Of a stretch of DNA of 64,000 nt, positions 49,441 through 60,860 are shown one piece after another. The notes under the pieces are model-generated. The model had not been told where the DNA came from. It was given only the letters and a program-made list of their open reading frames with translations, and made no database searches. Position 1 is the stretch's first letter. Each line of letters starts with the position of its first letter. Both the position numbers and the translations under genes were made by a program. Where the stretch lies: contig JAGFBZ010000561.1 of NCBI GenBank assembly GCA_018398805.1, positions 248,001-312,000 of the forward strand, read 5' to 3'. The DNA is from Hirundichthys speculiger. Taxonomy: Eukaryota; Chordata; Actinopteri; Beloniformes; Exocoetidae.

Positions 49441-50218
49441 TTCGTTAAAGTTTCAGAAGAAGATAGTTTGGTGGTTATTTGTGACGAATCCTCCGAGCGA
49501 ATTCTACGAGGAGGGAAGCACAAGCATAAGCTTTAATAAACCCAATCAGCCACCTACACCATAACAATCGCTTCCATGGAGTTTAACGCTAACGTGAGCT
49601 AACGAAAGCTAACGTGTGCAAGCCAGCAGCAGTCTCCCCTTCCCTCCCCTCATTCATCTCATCTAAAGCTTCCATGAGATTAAAAAATAAAAACTACTGA
49701 ACCTTATTTACATTAATTAAATGTATTAATTTAAATGGAACCCCAAGCCAAAATCCTTTAAATGTTAAGTTTCAGTTTGTAATTTGCCGATAGTTTTTCT
49801 TTGGAAAAAATAAATATCTGTTCATTTAAAAAGTCAAAACTATTTTTGATTTTGTTCATAGTATTGATGTAATGATCTTAGGTATATGTGTGTGTTATCG
49901 GTTATCGGTTTCGGCCTATAACCTTTGTGTCGTGTTCGTTTATCCCCCCTTACTTTAGTGCTCCCGGTCAAATTTGACCAGCCTGTTTTAACTGCTCCTA
50001 CATTAACAGAAAAACCACTGATTAACACCAAATTTTATTTAACTCCTTTTTAAGCTGTAAACAATGTCTCAGACCACTGGTTTATATGAACAACTGCAGT
50101 GAATATACATAAAATAGACACAGAAATAGTGAACTGTATTCCAAAATTATCATTTATTGTAAAAAGAAAGTAACAAAAATCAAAACAGTGACCAAATTCA
50201 CACATCAACATGAGCCTA

Positions 50219-50386
50219 TCATTTGTATGTGTGTGTGTGTATGTGTGTGGAGGGGGGGGGGGGGCTGTGTCTTCACACACAGGAGTGGCATCCTAACAAT
50301 ATTTTCTACTCTTGCTCTTCCTCCTCTTTCATGGGTGGATGAATACCAGAGCAAATTGCCATCCTTGGACTGGAATATCATGGGAC
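50219..50386. repeat. Flanking repeat of the hairpin array, left copy
   Basis: A TG-run, a G-run, and the stretch from CTTCACACACAGGAGTGGC to TTGGACTGGAATATCA recur as a direct copy at 51832-52000. The final 50 bases also occur inverted at 51773-51822. Confidence 0.9.
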
Positions 50387-51772
50387 AGCTCCCACCGTTA
50401 CACCGGGCTGGGGGCTCGAACATTCACGTTCAGTACTGGACAGCTCCCAAAGCCCGGAGTAGTGGTGGGAGCTGTCCGGTGCTGAACATTCACGTTCAGT
50501 ACTGGACAGCTCCCACCACTACTACTACTGAACATTCACGTTCAGCATCGGACAGCTCCCACCACTTCAGCACCGGACAGCTCCCACAGCCCGGAGAAGT
50601 GGTGGGAGCTGTCCAGTGCTGAACATTTGCATTCAGTACCGGACAGCTCTCACCACTTCTCCGGGCTGTGGGAGCTGCCTGGTGCTGAAGTGGTGGGAGC
50701 TGTCTGGTGCTGAACATCCACCTTCAGCACTGGACAGCTCCCACCACTTCTTCGGGCTGTGGGAGCTGTCCAGTGCTGAAGTGGTGGGAGCTGTCCGTAG
50801 CTGAACATCCACGTTCAGCACTGGACAGCTCCAACCACTTCTTCGGGCTGTGGGAGCTGTCCAGTGCTGAAGTGGTGGGAGCTGTTCAGTGCTGAAGTGG
50901 TGGGAGCTGTCCAGTGCTTAACATCCACGTTCAGCACCGGACAGCTCCCACCACTTCAACACTGGACAGCTCCCACAGCCCGGAAAAGTGGTGGGAGCTG
51001 TCCAGTGCTGAACATTCACGTTCAGTACTGGACAGCTCCCACCACTACTACTACTGAACATTCACGTTCAGCATCGGACAGCTCCCACCACTTCAGCACC
51101 GGACAGCTCCCACAGCCCGGAGAAGTGGTGGGAGCTGTCCAGTGCTGAACATTTGCATTCAGTACCGGACAGCTCTCACCACTTCTCCGGGCTGTGGGAG
51201 CTGCCTGGTGCTGAAGTGGTGGGAGCTGTCTGGTGCTGAACATCCACCTTCAGCACTGGACAGCTCCCACCACTTCTTCGGGCTGTGGGAGCTGTCCAGT
51301 GCTGAAGTGGTGGGAGCTGTCCGTAGCTGAACATCCACGTTCAGCACTGGACAGCTCCAACCACTTCTTCGGGCTGTGGGAGCTGTCCAGTGCTGAAGTG
51401 GTGGGAGCTGTTCAGTGCTGAAGTGGTGGGAGCTGTCCAGTGCTTAACATCCACGTTCAGCACCGAACAGCTCCCAAAGCCCAGCGAAGTGGTGGGAGCT
51501 GTCCAGTGCTGAACGAGAATGTTCAGCACTGGACAGCTCCCACCACTTTTCCGGGCTGTGGGAGCTGTCCAGTGTTGAAGTGGTGGGAGCTGTCCGGTGC
51601 TGAAGTGGTGGGAGCACGTTCAGCACTGGACAGCTCCCAAAGCCCGGAGAAGTGGTGGGAGCTGTCCGGTGCTGAAGTGGTGGGAGCTGTTTGGTGCTGA
51701 AGTGGTGGGAGCTGTCCAGTGCTGAACATTCACGTTCGAGCCCACAGCCTGATGTAGCGGTGGGAGCTGTCT
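50387..51772. repeat. Palindromic tandem array (GGGAGCTGTCCAGTGCTGAA family)
   Basis: The array alternates the core GGGAGCTGTCCAGTGCTGAA with its reverse complement, joined by short spacers such as CATTCACG and CGGGCTGTG or by CCACCACTTC. It can form serial hairpins. Open frames on both strands here are by-products of the repeat. Confidence 0.95.
50474..51466. repeat. Two near-identical copies of a ~465-base block, offset 526
   Basis: Sequence from about 50474 to 50940 recurs from about 51000 to 51466 with essentially no differences, while other units of the array differ from one another. Predicted peptides from the two blocks are identical. Confidence 0.92.
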
Positions 51773-52839
51773 CGTGATATTCCAGTCCAAGGATGGCAAT
51801 TTGCTCTGGTATTTATCCAACCAGGAGCTTATCATTTGTATGTGTGTGTGTGTGTGTGGGTGGGTGGGGTGGGGGTGGGGGCATGTGTCTTCACACACAG
51901 GAGCGGCATCCTAACAATTTTTTCTATTCTTGCTCTGCCTCCTCTTTCCTGGGTGGATAAATAAAAGAGCAAATTGCCATCCTTGGACTGGAATATCACA
52001 GGTGCCTCTTCCTCAGGTGTGTCTTCCTCTGGAGCCTCTTCCTCGTCATCTGTTGACTGGTCGGTCACACAATGATCGGGATCAAAATCAGGATCAATGT
52101 TGTCTTCTATTTATGAGACATCCTCCTCTATTTCTGGTTGAACTTTAATCCCCTGTTCATCAGGTTGAAATAAAAGGTCCAGAGCTTCTCTGACAAGAAA
52201 TCATCTGATCGGGCGCCTAGTCAACATGTTCATAGTAAAATGAGGGCAATGCACACAAAAAAAAAACTATATATAAGGGGTCTCTGAGAAGATATAATAC
52301 ATTTTGTATCGGAAAGTGCGGTTCACGTGGGGGGATGGGCACATAAGCCTGGGAAAGAGACGGTTCTCATAACAAACACCTAATTGTTGACTTTGAAATG
52401 TGGAACAAGTGTTATACATTTAGTTTGGAAAGTGTGGTTCATGTGGGGGGATGGGCACATAAGCACAGGAATGAGGTGGGAAGAGGAGACACCTATTTGT
52501 TCAGTCTGAAAGGGGCTTCACGTGGGGTGGGGTGGTGTGTGTGTGTGTGTATGGTGGTGTATTTGTGATTGTGTACAATCTGATGGATGAGCACAATCTA
52601 GGGTCACCCAATAATTTCCTATGGTGGTCATTTTTGACCGGGAAGACCACAGGTGTTACAAAGTTGAATAAACTACCCAAAATTCAGAGAAAATGGTGAT
52701 CAGCAATTATATATGTTCAAATGGCTAGTGTGGAGGATATCATAAGGCCCTGAGACAATCAAATGTAAAACACAATATTTATGATTGATGGAAGTAGGAA
52801 ATCGGTCAGATTTGACCTGAACACAACAGAAAGGTTAAG

Positions 52840-53539
52840 AGCTGAAAGTTATCCGTTATCGGTATCAGTTTTAAAAAACAGTTATCATGCATCTCTAAAA
52901 CTAACTTAACATAATTTCTTGGACATGACAGTATGCACTTGTACCTACTGAAGAAATGTTGCCAGCAGTACAGTAGTTCCTTCAAAAAAAAAAAAAAAAA
53001 AATTCAAAATCTTAAATTTAAAGAGTTTTCATGATTTGGAGTCAGATTTGTTTTAGTGGCAGTTGATTGGTAGGTTTTAATAAAAGAGAGGCAACATAAA
53101 ATGTTCCTTTGCTATCTTTGACTCTGACTGTCCCTCGTTGTGTTAGGGCCAACATTTGTCAGTTTGTTACACTGGCTTGATGTAGCTCTGCTGCCAGCTG
53201 TACTTGAGACTGGAGAGTGCACATCATTCATTTTAATGTTCCGCCTTCTCCTCTCCCTCCACTTCTCCTTTCCTCATCCATCCAACTGTTCTGTCCTACT
53301 CACCATATTCTTATTCTCCATTCTTTCTTTTCATCACAATTTCCTTTTTCTCTTTACCACTTAAACATCCCTTTCTCATATCTCTATCTCATGTATTCAA
53401 ATACATCCTTCTTCTTCATGTGTCTGCTCATCTCTCGGTCTTCCATTCTGCTTGTTGATATCATTCTCAGCGCTACTATTCAAGTTAGCTTCCACCATTC
53501 ATTGCTCTTGCACAAATAAACTGGTGACACTGTACTGTA
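52840..53539. other. No gene recognised
   Basis: AT-rich, with an A-run at 52984-53002 and a pyrimidine-rich stretch at 53225-53480. Confidence 0.5.
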
Positions 53540-54061
53540 CACTCACCGGCCACTTTATTAGGTCCACCTGTCCAACTGCTCGTTAAATAATTTCTAATCA
53601 GCCAGTCACATGGAAGCATCTCAATGCATTTAGGCATGTAGACATGGTTGAGACGATCTGCTGCAGTTCAAACCAGCATCAGAATGGGAAAGAAAGGTGA
53701 TTTAAGTGACTTTGAATGTGGCGTGGTTGTTGTGCCAGACGGGCTGGTCTGAGTATTTCAGAAACTGCTGATCTACCTGATTTTCACGCACAACCATCTC
53801 TAGGGTTTACAGAGGATGGTCCAAAAATGAGAAAATATCCAGTGAGCGGCAGTTCTGTGGGCGCAAATGTTGTGTTGATGCCAGAGGTCAGAGGAGAATG
53901 GCCAAGCTGATTTGAGCTGATAGAAAAGTCAACAGTAACTCACATAACCACTCGTTACAACTGAGGTATGCTGAAGAGCATCTCTGAACGCACAACACAT
54001 CAAACCTTGAGGCGGATGGGCTACAGTAGCAGAAGACCACACTGGGTGCCACTCCTGTCAG

Positions 54062-55320
54062 CTAAGAAGTGACCCTGCTTGGGGTAAAATGATCCACTTA
54101 CTTTTTCCACCACTCTCTGCTTCAGAGGTGACTCCGAACAAACACAAAAATACAACAAAGTATAATTCTAAAAATGTTTTATTCACCATTCAAATGAGAG
54201 AAAAGAACCACTTCCACAGTAGGGGAACTCAGATTAGGACACCCCTCACTCCAACGAGGCCTTCTACATTCCAGCCCTGAAGGTTGCATGGAAAGATGAA
54301 GAGTTGCTCTCTTCGCGTGGTCCCTCCGGGCCTTGTAGGTTGCGGCAGCTTCGACACAACAGAATTAATTCTCTCACCTGTCCATGACTACTGCCAGATT
54401 ATCAAAGATCTCCCCAACAGTTAGTCTGTTGAAGGCAGTGGCCCTTCTGAGGGATGTTGCTTCTGGAGTTGCAACAGAAAGTCGACGAAGTGCTAGGAAG
54501 CTGTGAAACCATTCTTGACCTCTAGACAAGAGATCAACCAATTATCGGTCAGGCCGATTATCGACGGCCGATATTTGGAAATTTGACGTATATCGGCATC
54601 TGCCTTTTTTTAATCCAACCGGCCGATATGAAGAAATCAATTTAAAACTGGGTTGTTTCGGCTCAGATGCAGCCGCGCCTCTCTCTCTCCTGCCTGCTGT
54701 CTCTTGTGCAGAGGCAGAGCCTCCGAACAAGAAGCTTTCATCACACACACTGGAGAGTGAGAGGAAAAGTTTTCTAGTGTGAGAAACTCCGGACAGAAAA
54801 CTCGTGTCAAAGGTAAATGCAGAAACTCTTTCGAAATTGTAATAAACATCCCAGTACTCTGCATCTCACAACTACTACTATTGTTACAGTGAGCAGCAGG
54901 ATAACGTAAGAGCAGAGTAAACCTTAGCGGCAGCTCTGCTAACTCGTACTACGTCCCAACATGTCTGTGAATTATTTAAAAGAAGACTGCTGATAATATC
55001 GACATGGAAACAGTCCATGATAGAAAAGCATGTGTGTGTGATTAAGAGAGAGTGCATAAAAAACCCAGTTCACTTGTTTTAGGGAGCGCTAAGGTGGAGG
55101 CTGCTTAGCTTTTACCATAAAATTAGTTTGTCGATCTGGCTCTAAATGCTCTGCAGACTATGTATTAGCAATGGGGAAAATACACCGTACTTTCCGGACA
55201 GTAAGCCGTTACTTTTTCTCACACTTCGAACCCTACAGCTGGAGAGAGGCCATAGGATTCAATGTACAGCTCAGATACAGGGGGTGTCTCACATTGCCCA
55301 ATGTCTCACAATACCCCATT
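54062..55320. mobile_element. Foreign block inside the Tc1 element
   Basis: 54526-54620 is a palindrome-rich stretch with repeated GGCCGAT and ATCGGC motifs typical of a teleost hAT-like MITE end. A TACACCGTACTTTCCGGAC motif near 55180 resembles another MITE end. The borders are unclear, so it is probably a composite. Confidence 0.5.
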
Positions 55321-55745
55321 CTCCCCTACCAATTGAGGATCGTGTCACTGCCACAGCCTACCTGAGTATTGTTGCTGACCATGTTCACGCCTTTATGACC
55401 ACAGTGGACCATCTTCTGATGGCTACTTCCAGCAGGATAACACGCCATGTCATAAAGCGTGAATCATCTCAGACTGGTTTCTTCAACATGACAATGAGTT
55501 CACTGGACTCAAATGGCCTCAACAATCACCAAATCTCAATCCAATAGAGCACCTTTAGGATGTGGTCGAACAGGAGATTCACATCATGGATCTGCAGCCG
55601 ACAAATCTGCAGCAGCTGTGTGATGCTATCATGTCAGTATGGACCAAAGTCTCTGAGGAATGTTCCCAGTACCTTGTTGAATCTATGCCATGAAGGATTA
55701 AGGCAGTTCTGAAGGCAAAAGGGGGTCTAACTTGGTACGAGCAAA

Positions 55746-56736
55746 GTCTAAACGATATATCATCGCAGGTCTCACCGCTGTCTTGCACACCTTTTCTTTC
55801 TTTCTTCCTGAAACCCTTTTATCCCACCTGACGCTTTCCTCCACTCATTCCATTCTGCTTGTACACACTTCTTCACCTCTTTTCCACACTCTCTGTTGCT
55901 CTGGACTGTTGACCCGAATTACTATAAATCCTCCTTCTATATTTCTTCTTCCTGTAGCCCAGTCCTTCTCAAATAGTGGGGCGGGACCCCTTGGGGGGGA
56001 TGCTGTGCGATGCCAGGGGGGGCGCGAGTGACCCCAGGGAACATGTTTATTTTTATTTTTATTTTTTTTGCCGTACTGGAATAAAGTGTAATTGCACACA
56101 TACTCCAGTAGGTGGCAGTGGCGCTCTCATTGTCCCAGTGGGTTCAGGGAGTATTAGCTATATTGTGTCGGGTTTTTTGCACGGACATGTGTGCACGCAG
56201 CACAGAGCAGGAGATATGAAGGTGACACCACTCAAGAGACACCAGGGAAAAATATTTAACAGGGATGAAAACAAAGATGGAGAGAGACGGAGATAATGAG
56301 ACAAACGAAAGTAACCAGAAAGTTAAGACGAGGAAATATGACGATGCTGATGTAACGCTTGGCTTCACTGTGACTACGGTGGGATTGATGCACCTTAAAT
56401 CTTTACAGACTAAAAAACTATTTTCATAAAGTTCATCTTTGTTATAAGTTGATCTATATTTCTTTTTTTTTGTTTCCCTTAGGATACGCTGTTTTGCAGA
56501 GGTGTACTTACAATAATTTTATAGACAAATTATACTATATATAGTCGCGGTGGGGAGGAGGGGGGGCGTAAAATGTTTTCTTCTTCCTAGGGGGGGCGCA
56601 GCAGAAAATAATTGAGAAGCACTGCTGTAGCCTCACCACTCCACTTGGGTTCCTCTCATTTTCACACATGTATCTAGTCTTGCTGTGGCTAACCTTCATT
56701 CTTCTTCTTTCTCTAGGGCATACAACCACATCCACC
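55746..56736 (-). mobile_element. RTE-type LINE fragment, interrupted by a hAT element
   Basis: 55760-55959 and 56633-56730 match the RTE copies at 6480-6760 and 63440-63740 (on the minus strand KVSHSKTRYMCENERNPSG). They form one fragment once the 665-base insert is removed. The Tc1 sequence around AAGGGGGTC-AAC-TACNAGCAA is present on both sides (55718-55745 and 56737-56766), as expected for a target duplication. Confidence 0.8.
55960..56624 (+). mobile_element. hAT element with exact 8-base target duplication
   Basis: Ends CAGTCCTTCTCAAATA and AATAATTGAGAAGCACTG are inverted relatives. CTGTAGCC flanks both sides exactly (55952-55959 and 56625-56632). A relic plus frame near 56307-56390 reads RKYDDADVTLGFTVTTVG, which I recognise as close to the start of ZBED5-like hAT transposases. 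The rest of the gene is deleted. Confidence 0.92.
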
Positions 56737-56872
56737 ACAAGGGGGTCCAACTCGTTACTAGCAAGGTGTGACTAATAAAGTGGCCAGTGATTGTATGTAA
56801 GTTAGAATTGTCTAAAAGATGTGGTTTCCAGAGTTGCCCAAGTTTAACATTTACTTGTAATGAAACAAGTAA

Positions 56873-56875
<3 letters not shown>

Positions 56876-56906
<31 letters not shown>
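56876..56906. repeat. (TG)n microsatellite
   Basis: Fifteen TG units, immediately before the hAT element at 56916. Confidence 0.97.
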
Positions 56907-56909
<3 letters not shown>

Positions 56910-56915
56910 TTTAAT

Positions 56916-58326
56916 TAGGGCTGGGCAACGATTAAAATTTTTAATCAAGATTAATCGCATGATTTCCCTGATTAATCACGATTAATCGCATTGTATACGC
57001 AAAATCAAATAATGAATTCAAAAGTAGTGTAAAGGTCACTTTTATTTAAATGTTCTGCTGCCATATGAACTAAAGTGACATAACATTTGTAATTCAAACA
57101 CTTTTAACATCAGCACTTGCCAGTAACACATATTTAGTGTAAATCTCATCTTAGAAGATGTCAAATGAAATAAAGCTTATTGCCACTACCAGGGCATTAA
57201 TGTCATCCTGTTTTTTTTAATGAAAAATAAAAAAAAGTCTACCATCAAAATCCTAACAATCTAGAGGCCACATTCATAACATTAAAACAGGTAATTTCTG
57301 AGGTAACAGCAGAAACTTTTAACGGGGAGTTCAACTTGTCAGTGGTTACAAATAACCTTGTTTCTGTCGAATCTGCTGTCTGGGAGAACTTTAAAATAAA
57401 AATGTCCATGTAAAGTTCTGTAACTTTATCTATCCGTAATTATCTGCGTATCATTTGTTTTTTTTTTTCCATTTTCAATTGTCAATCAAAAATTAAATTT
57501 ATTTTGTTTTTCGTTTTTTAATCTAACACAAAAAAAAAAAAAAAAAATCCCAGTTTTTTTATATTTCAATTTTAACAAACAGGCCACGGGACTAAATTTG
57601 TTTTTAATATTTAATTTTCCTGGTTTACGTGACCCTGAAATGGCTTTGTGCACAGCAGTTCAGGTAGCATGGCGGCGCTGGAATCACATACTATAATATT
57701 TGCAATATTGTGGAAATCTGAATGAAAACTCAGCTCATAAATAGATCGAACCAAAGCGCTCTCCAGCTCTGCGTCTGACAGAAGTCTTTTTCTCCTCAGA
57801 TGATGATGAGCACAGAATCTTCTGATGCTCATTTCCAGTATTGTAGGAGACCCATCTGCTGTTGAATAAGTCATTGATCAAACTACCGTATTGACCCAAA
57901 TAAAGGACAATATTTTAATCTAGAAGTCATATTCTCAAAAACGGGGGTCGTTTTATAATCAAGGAATAGACTTTCTGTTGTCATTACACATTTGTGCCAC
58001 TAGATGGAGCCGCACTCAAGTAACCAGCTAGATAATAGCACGACAGTGAACGCATGGAGCAGATCTGACGATAAATGGAGGAATGTTGCGATTGTCTTGA
58101 ACAAAGGGATTTGAACGTTTTTTTTAGACAGAACTGTTAATATTGCTACCTGAGTTTCTACCCGTCTGTTTTAGCTTTTCCCCATGTTTACCTGCCAATT
58201 GTCTTCCGGTTCCGCAGCATCCAGTAATAGACTTTTCAAAACAAAAGCACGTAAGCAACATGCTTTAACGCGCGATAAAATAAATGTCGGTGTTAATAAA
58301 TGAACGCGTTAACTTGCCCAGCCCTA
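56916..58326. mobile_element. hAT-like non-autonomous element, copy 2, perfect TIR and TSD
   Basis: TAGGGCTGGGCAA and TTGCCCAGCCCTA are a perfect 13-base inverted repeat, flanked by an exact ATTTTAAT duplication (56908-56915 and 58327-58334). The body matches copy 1 at 31977. A segment of roughly 340 bases near 57605-57950, including an 87-codon minus frame (57874-57611), is present only in this copy. Confidence 0.92.
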
Positions 58327-58489
58327 ATTTTAATATAACTTTTATTTCTTACAGTCCATACTGACTGATTTAAATGAAGTTGTATTATATGCATCCTGGA
58401 CTGGATGAAGACATCAAATCTACAAAAGTACATGTTGTTTATGTACTATAAACCTAAATTATATGAACATGCATGCAACAGGACATGCA

Positions 58490-59110
58490 CAGTAGTGTTG
58501 GCCTCAGTTTTTCCACTGCTGCTGTTGGCCCGGCTTCAGAAAAAAGGAAGACAACAACCTGGCTTCAGCTGGTAGAGGCACCTCCATGCTGCTAAGCATG
58601 GCGACAGGGTTTGCTGGGTAATTATTTCCTCAAGTTGAGTGACAAAGGTTGTAATACACAATTTGTGATACAGTCACAATATTTTAGAATACATCCAGTC
58701 CAGATGGATTTGCCTTTCCAACCGCATCTTTAGCTTGCTTGTCACCTGGCTAAGCATTCTGATGACAGATCTGAACGGCACTGTCAGATGGCCCGCCAAT
58801 CCATCTCTTACCACCGCTGTGATGTCATCCTCTCCAGAGTGTCTTGATTCGCTCTCACACTCCTGTCACTGTTAGTACCTCCCAAGGTGGAATATAGCTG
58901 TAAGAGCATTGGAATTCACACCGGAATTCACATACAATACAAACTGCAGGGCAGAATAAAAAGGCAGAGGTGTCACTGGCAGTGTGAATAAGGCGAGAGA
59001 CTGCAAGTGAACTATGAAAAGTGTGGTCAGTGGGATTGTAGTGCTTGTAACAGACGGTGAGATTCATGACATACTACTGTGAAGCAACATCTCTGCTGCC
59101 CAGATATTGA
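58490..59110. repeat. Dispersed repeat B, copy 2 (diverged)
   Basis: Resembles 36140-36900 in order of motifs (see that entry). No frame of interest; the class is unknown. Confidence 0.45.
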
Positions 59111-59369
59111 ACTGTTAGTTCTAAGTTTCTGTTCATATTATTTACAGGAGACTTCACTTGTTATTTTTGGAGCAGTGTAAATCCCACCATCTACTGCCGA
59201 TGATGCTGCATGTGACATCATCAGCTCAGTTGTTGTTAAGTTACAAACACAACACCCATCAGTGCAATTGTGGTGATCTCTGTGTGATTTCGACCATACT
59301 TCTCACTCTGCTAGCCTTCTAACATTTCAACTGTTTTGTCAATTGACCCACCAGAAAAAAATGATTTGT

Positions 59370-60860
59370 TGAATTTATTCTTGTCAGAAATGCGTACAAC
59401 TCCTCTGCCCGACCTGCTCTTGGCAAAGCAGATCACATTCTAATCCTTCACTCCTCCACCTATAAACCCTATAAACCCATTATTCAGAGGCAATCAGTGA
59501 CCAAGAGATCTGTGGAGACGTACAGAAAAAAAACTGCAGAGTGAGCTCCAGCACAACAATGTTCAAGATGTGTGGTCTGGGATAAAAAAATAATTGTAAA
59601 AAAAAAAAAGATAACTGGTTTCAAGTAAAATGGGGATCAGACAGATGGAATCCTGCACAGAGCCAGTGAACTGGAGGTGTTTTTCAGCGGATTCAGCTCC
59701 GACGGAAGCTCATCATTCTCCTCTGCTTCCAGACCTTTTCCCTCCCTGGACCAACAACTTCTGTGGCATCCCATCATACACCTGCTTCAATGAACTCATT
59801 GTCATCTGAACAAAGCAAGTTGCACTGTGAAGAGGATTTTCTCTGAATTCTTCAGTGCATTTAACACAATTCTGCCTGCATTACTGTGTAAGAATCTCCA
59901 GAAGACACAGGTGAATGCCTCCACAATTTCCATGATAACTTGCCACCTGACTAACTGACCTCAGTTTGAGCTTAAAGGTTTGTGTGTCTGAACAGGTGGT
60001 TAGCAGCACAGGAGCACCAAAGAGGATTCTCCATTCTATATACCTCAGGCGTCCAGTACAGCTCAGGTTTCTGTAATCTCCAGAACACTTAAATGACTCT
60101 GCTGTTGTGCAGTGTGTCATTTGTAGTCAGGGGCCCAAGTTCAGAAAACTAGTCGACCGCACTGTAGTATGGTGAAAAAAAAATTTCCTCACGCTTGAAT
60201 GTAAACAATACAAAGGAGATGGTTGGGGATTTTAGTAGTGCCAGGATTATGCCAAACACAGTTTCAGTTCTAGGAAATGCTCTTGTATGTGTTGGAAAGG
60301 TACTTGCTGATCACCTGGACAACCAGACTAGCCTGGAAATTCAACACAGGCTGTCTACAAGAAGAGACTGCACTTTCACTTTCAGCTTAATATTTGTTAA
60401 ATAAATAACGGCACAGTGAAAATAGTTATATGTTGTTGTTTGTCTGAGGTGGTATTTAATGCTAAGATCCACTGTTATTGGATACTTTTATTATTAAACT
60501 AAAAATTAAATTAAATTAAAAAATACTTTATTAATCCCCCAAGGGGGAAATTCAAGTTTCAGTACACCAGTTCTTCCGGTGTACTAGGGGAGCTGCTAGC
60601 GTCCAGCGCTCCTTTTCATGCCAGGTCCTGTGGTCCGAGTGCTAACCTCAGGTAACAGCCGTTAAAACAGTTAACAGCCGATAGAACCAGTATATCTCCA
60701 TAATGATGACAAGTGAGATATCTCCAGGTCAGAGGAGGAAACACCGGTGAACCAAACCGTCTCCCCTGGGAAGACCGAGCTCCATTCAGTCATATTATGT
60801 TTTTACACAAAAACACCTCGGATTAAAGAGGGGGTACCAACTTTTGCACATGACTGTACT
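59370..60860 (+). mobile_element. Rex-like LINE relic
   Basis: Plus-strand frame around 59845-60000 reads SEFFSAFNTILPALLCKNLQ and then STISMITCHLTN, stop, PQFELKGLC, the pattern of the RT palm region in Rex/Babar-like fish LINEs (SAFNT, then TNRPQ). 60195-60300 continues with NNTKEMVGDFSSARI, the KTKEMVVDFR motif. Stops are frequent. At 60505-60555 a tail-like TTTATTAATCCCCCAAGGGG follows in reverse sense, so a second tail may be joined here. Confidence 0.6.

Larger units (their letters stand above)
49948..52834 (-). mobile_element. piggyBac-like element, interior replaced by an array
   Basis: Left end CCTTACTTTAGTGCTCCCGG then TCAAATTTGACC; right end GGTCAGATTTGACC-like sequence closing ACACAACAGAAAGG, followed by TTAA at 52835-52838. 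The two ends align as inverted repeats with few mismatches. At the left the expected TTAA reads TTTA. On the minus strand 52230-51900 encodes the start of a piggyBac transposase: MLTRRPIR, an acidic run (DDEEEAPEEDTPEEEAP), then KDGNLLFYLSTQERGGRARI. The catalytic domain is absent. Confidence 0.85.
53540..56793 (+). mobile_element. Tc1-like transposon broken by nested insertions
   Basis: Left end CACTCACCGGCCACTTTATT and right end AATAAAGTGGCCAGTGATTG are inverted copies, each bordered by TA. Plus-strand transposase relics lie at 53640-54060 (helix-turn-helix part) and 55323-55735 (catalytic part, including the PNLNPIEHLWDVVE-type segment, here read NLNPIEHL). Between them is about 1.2 kb of foreign sequence, and an RTE LINE separates the catalytic part from the right end. 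All frames are broken. Confidence 0.88.

Noticed and set aside
50188..51898. Many 60-90-codon frames on both strands as small genes
   Set aside because: They follow the period of the palindromic array and have no start or splice context.
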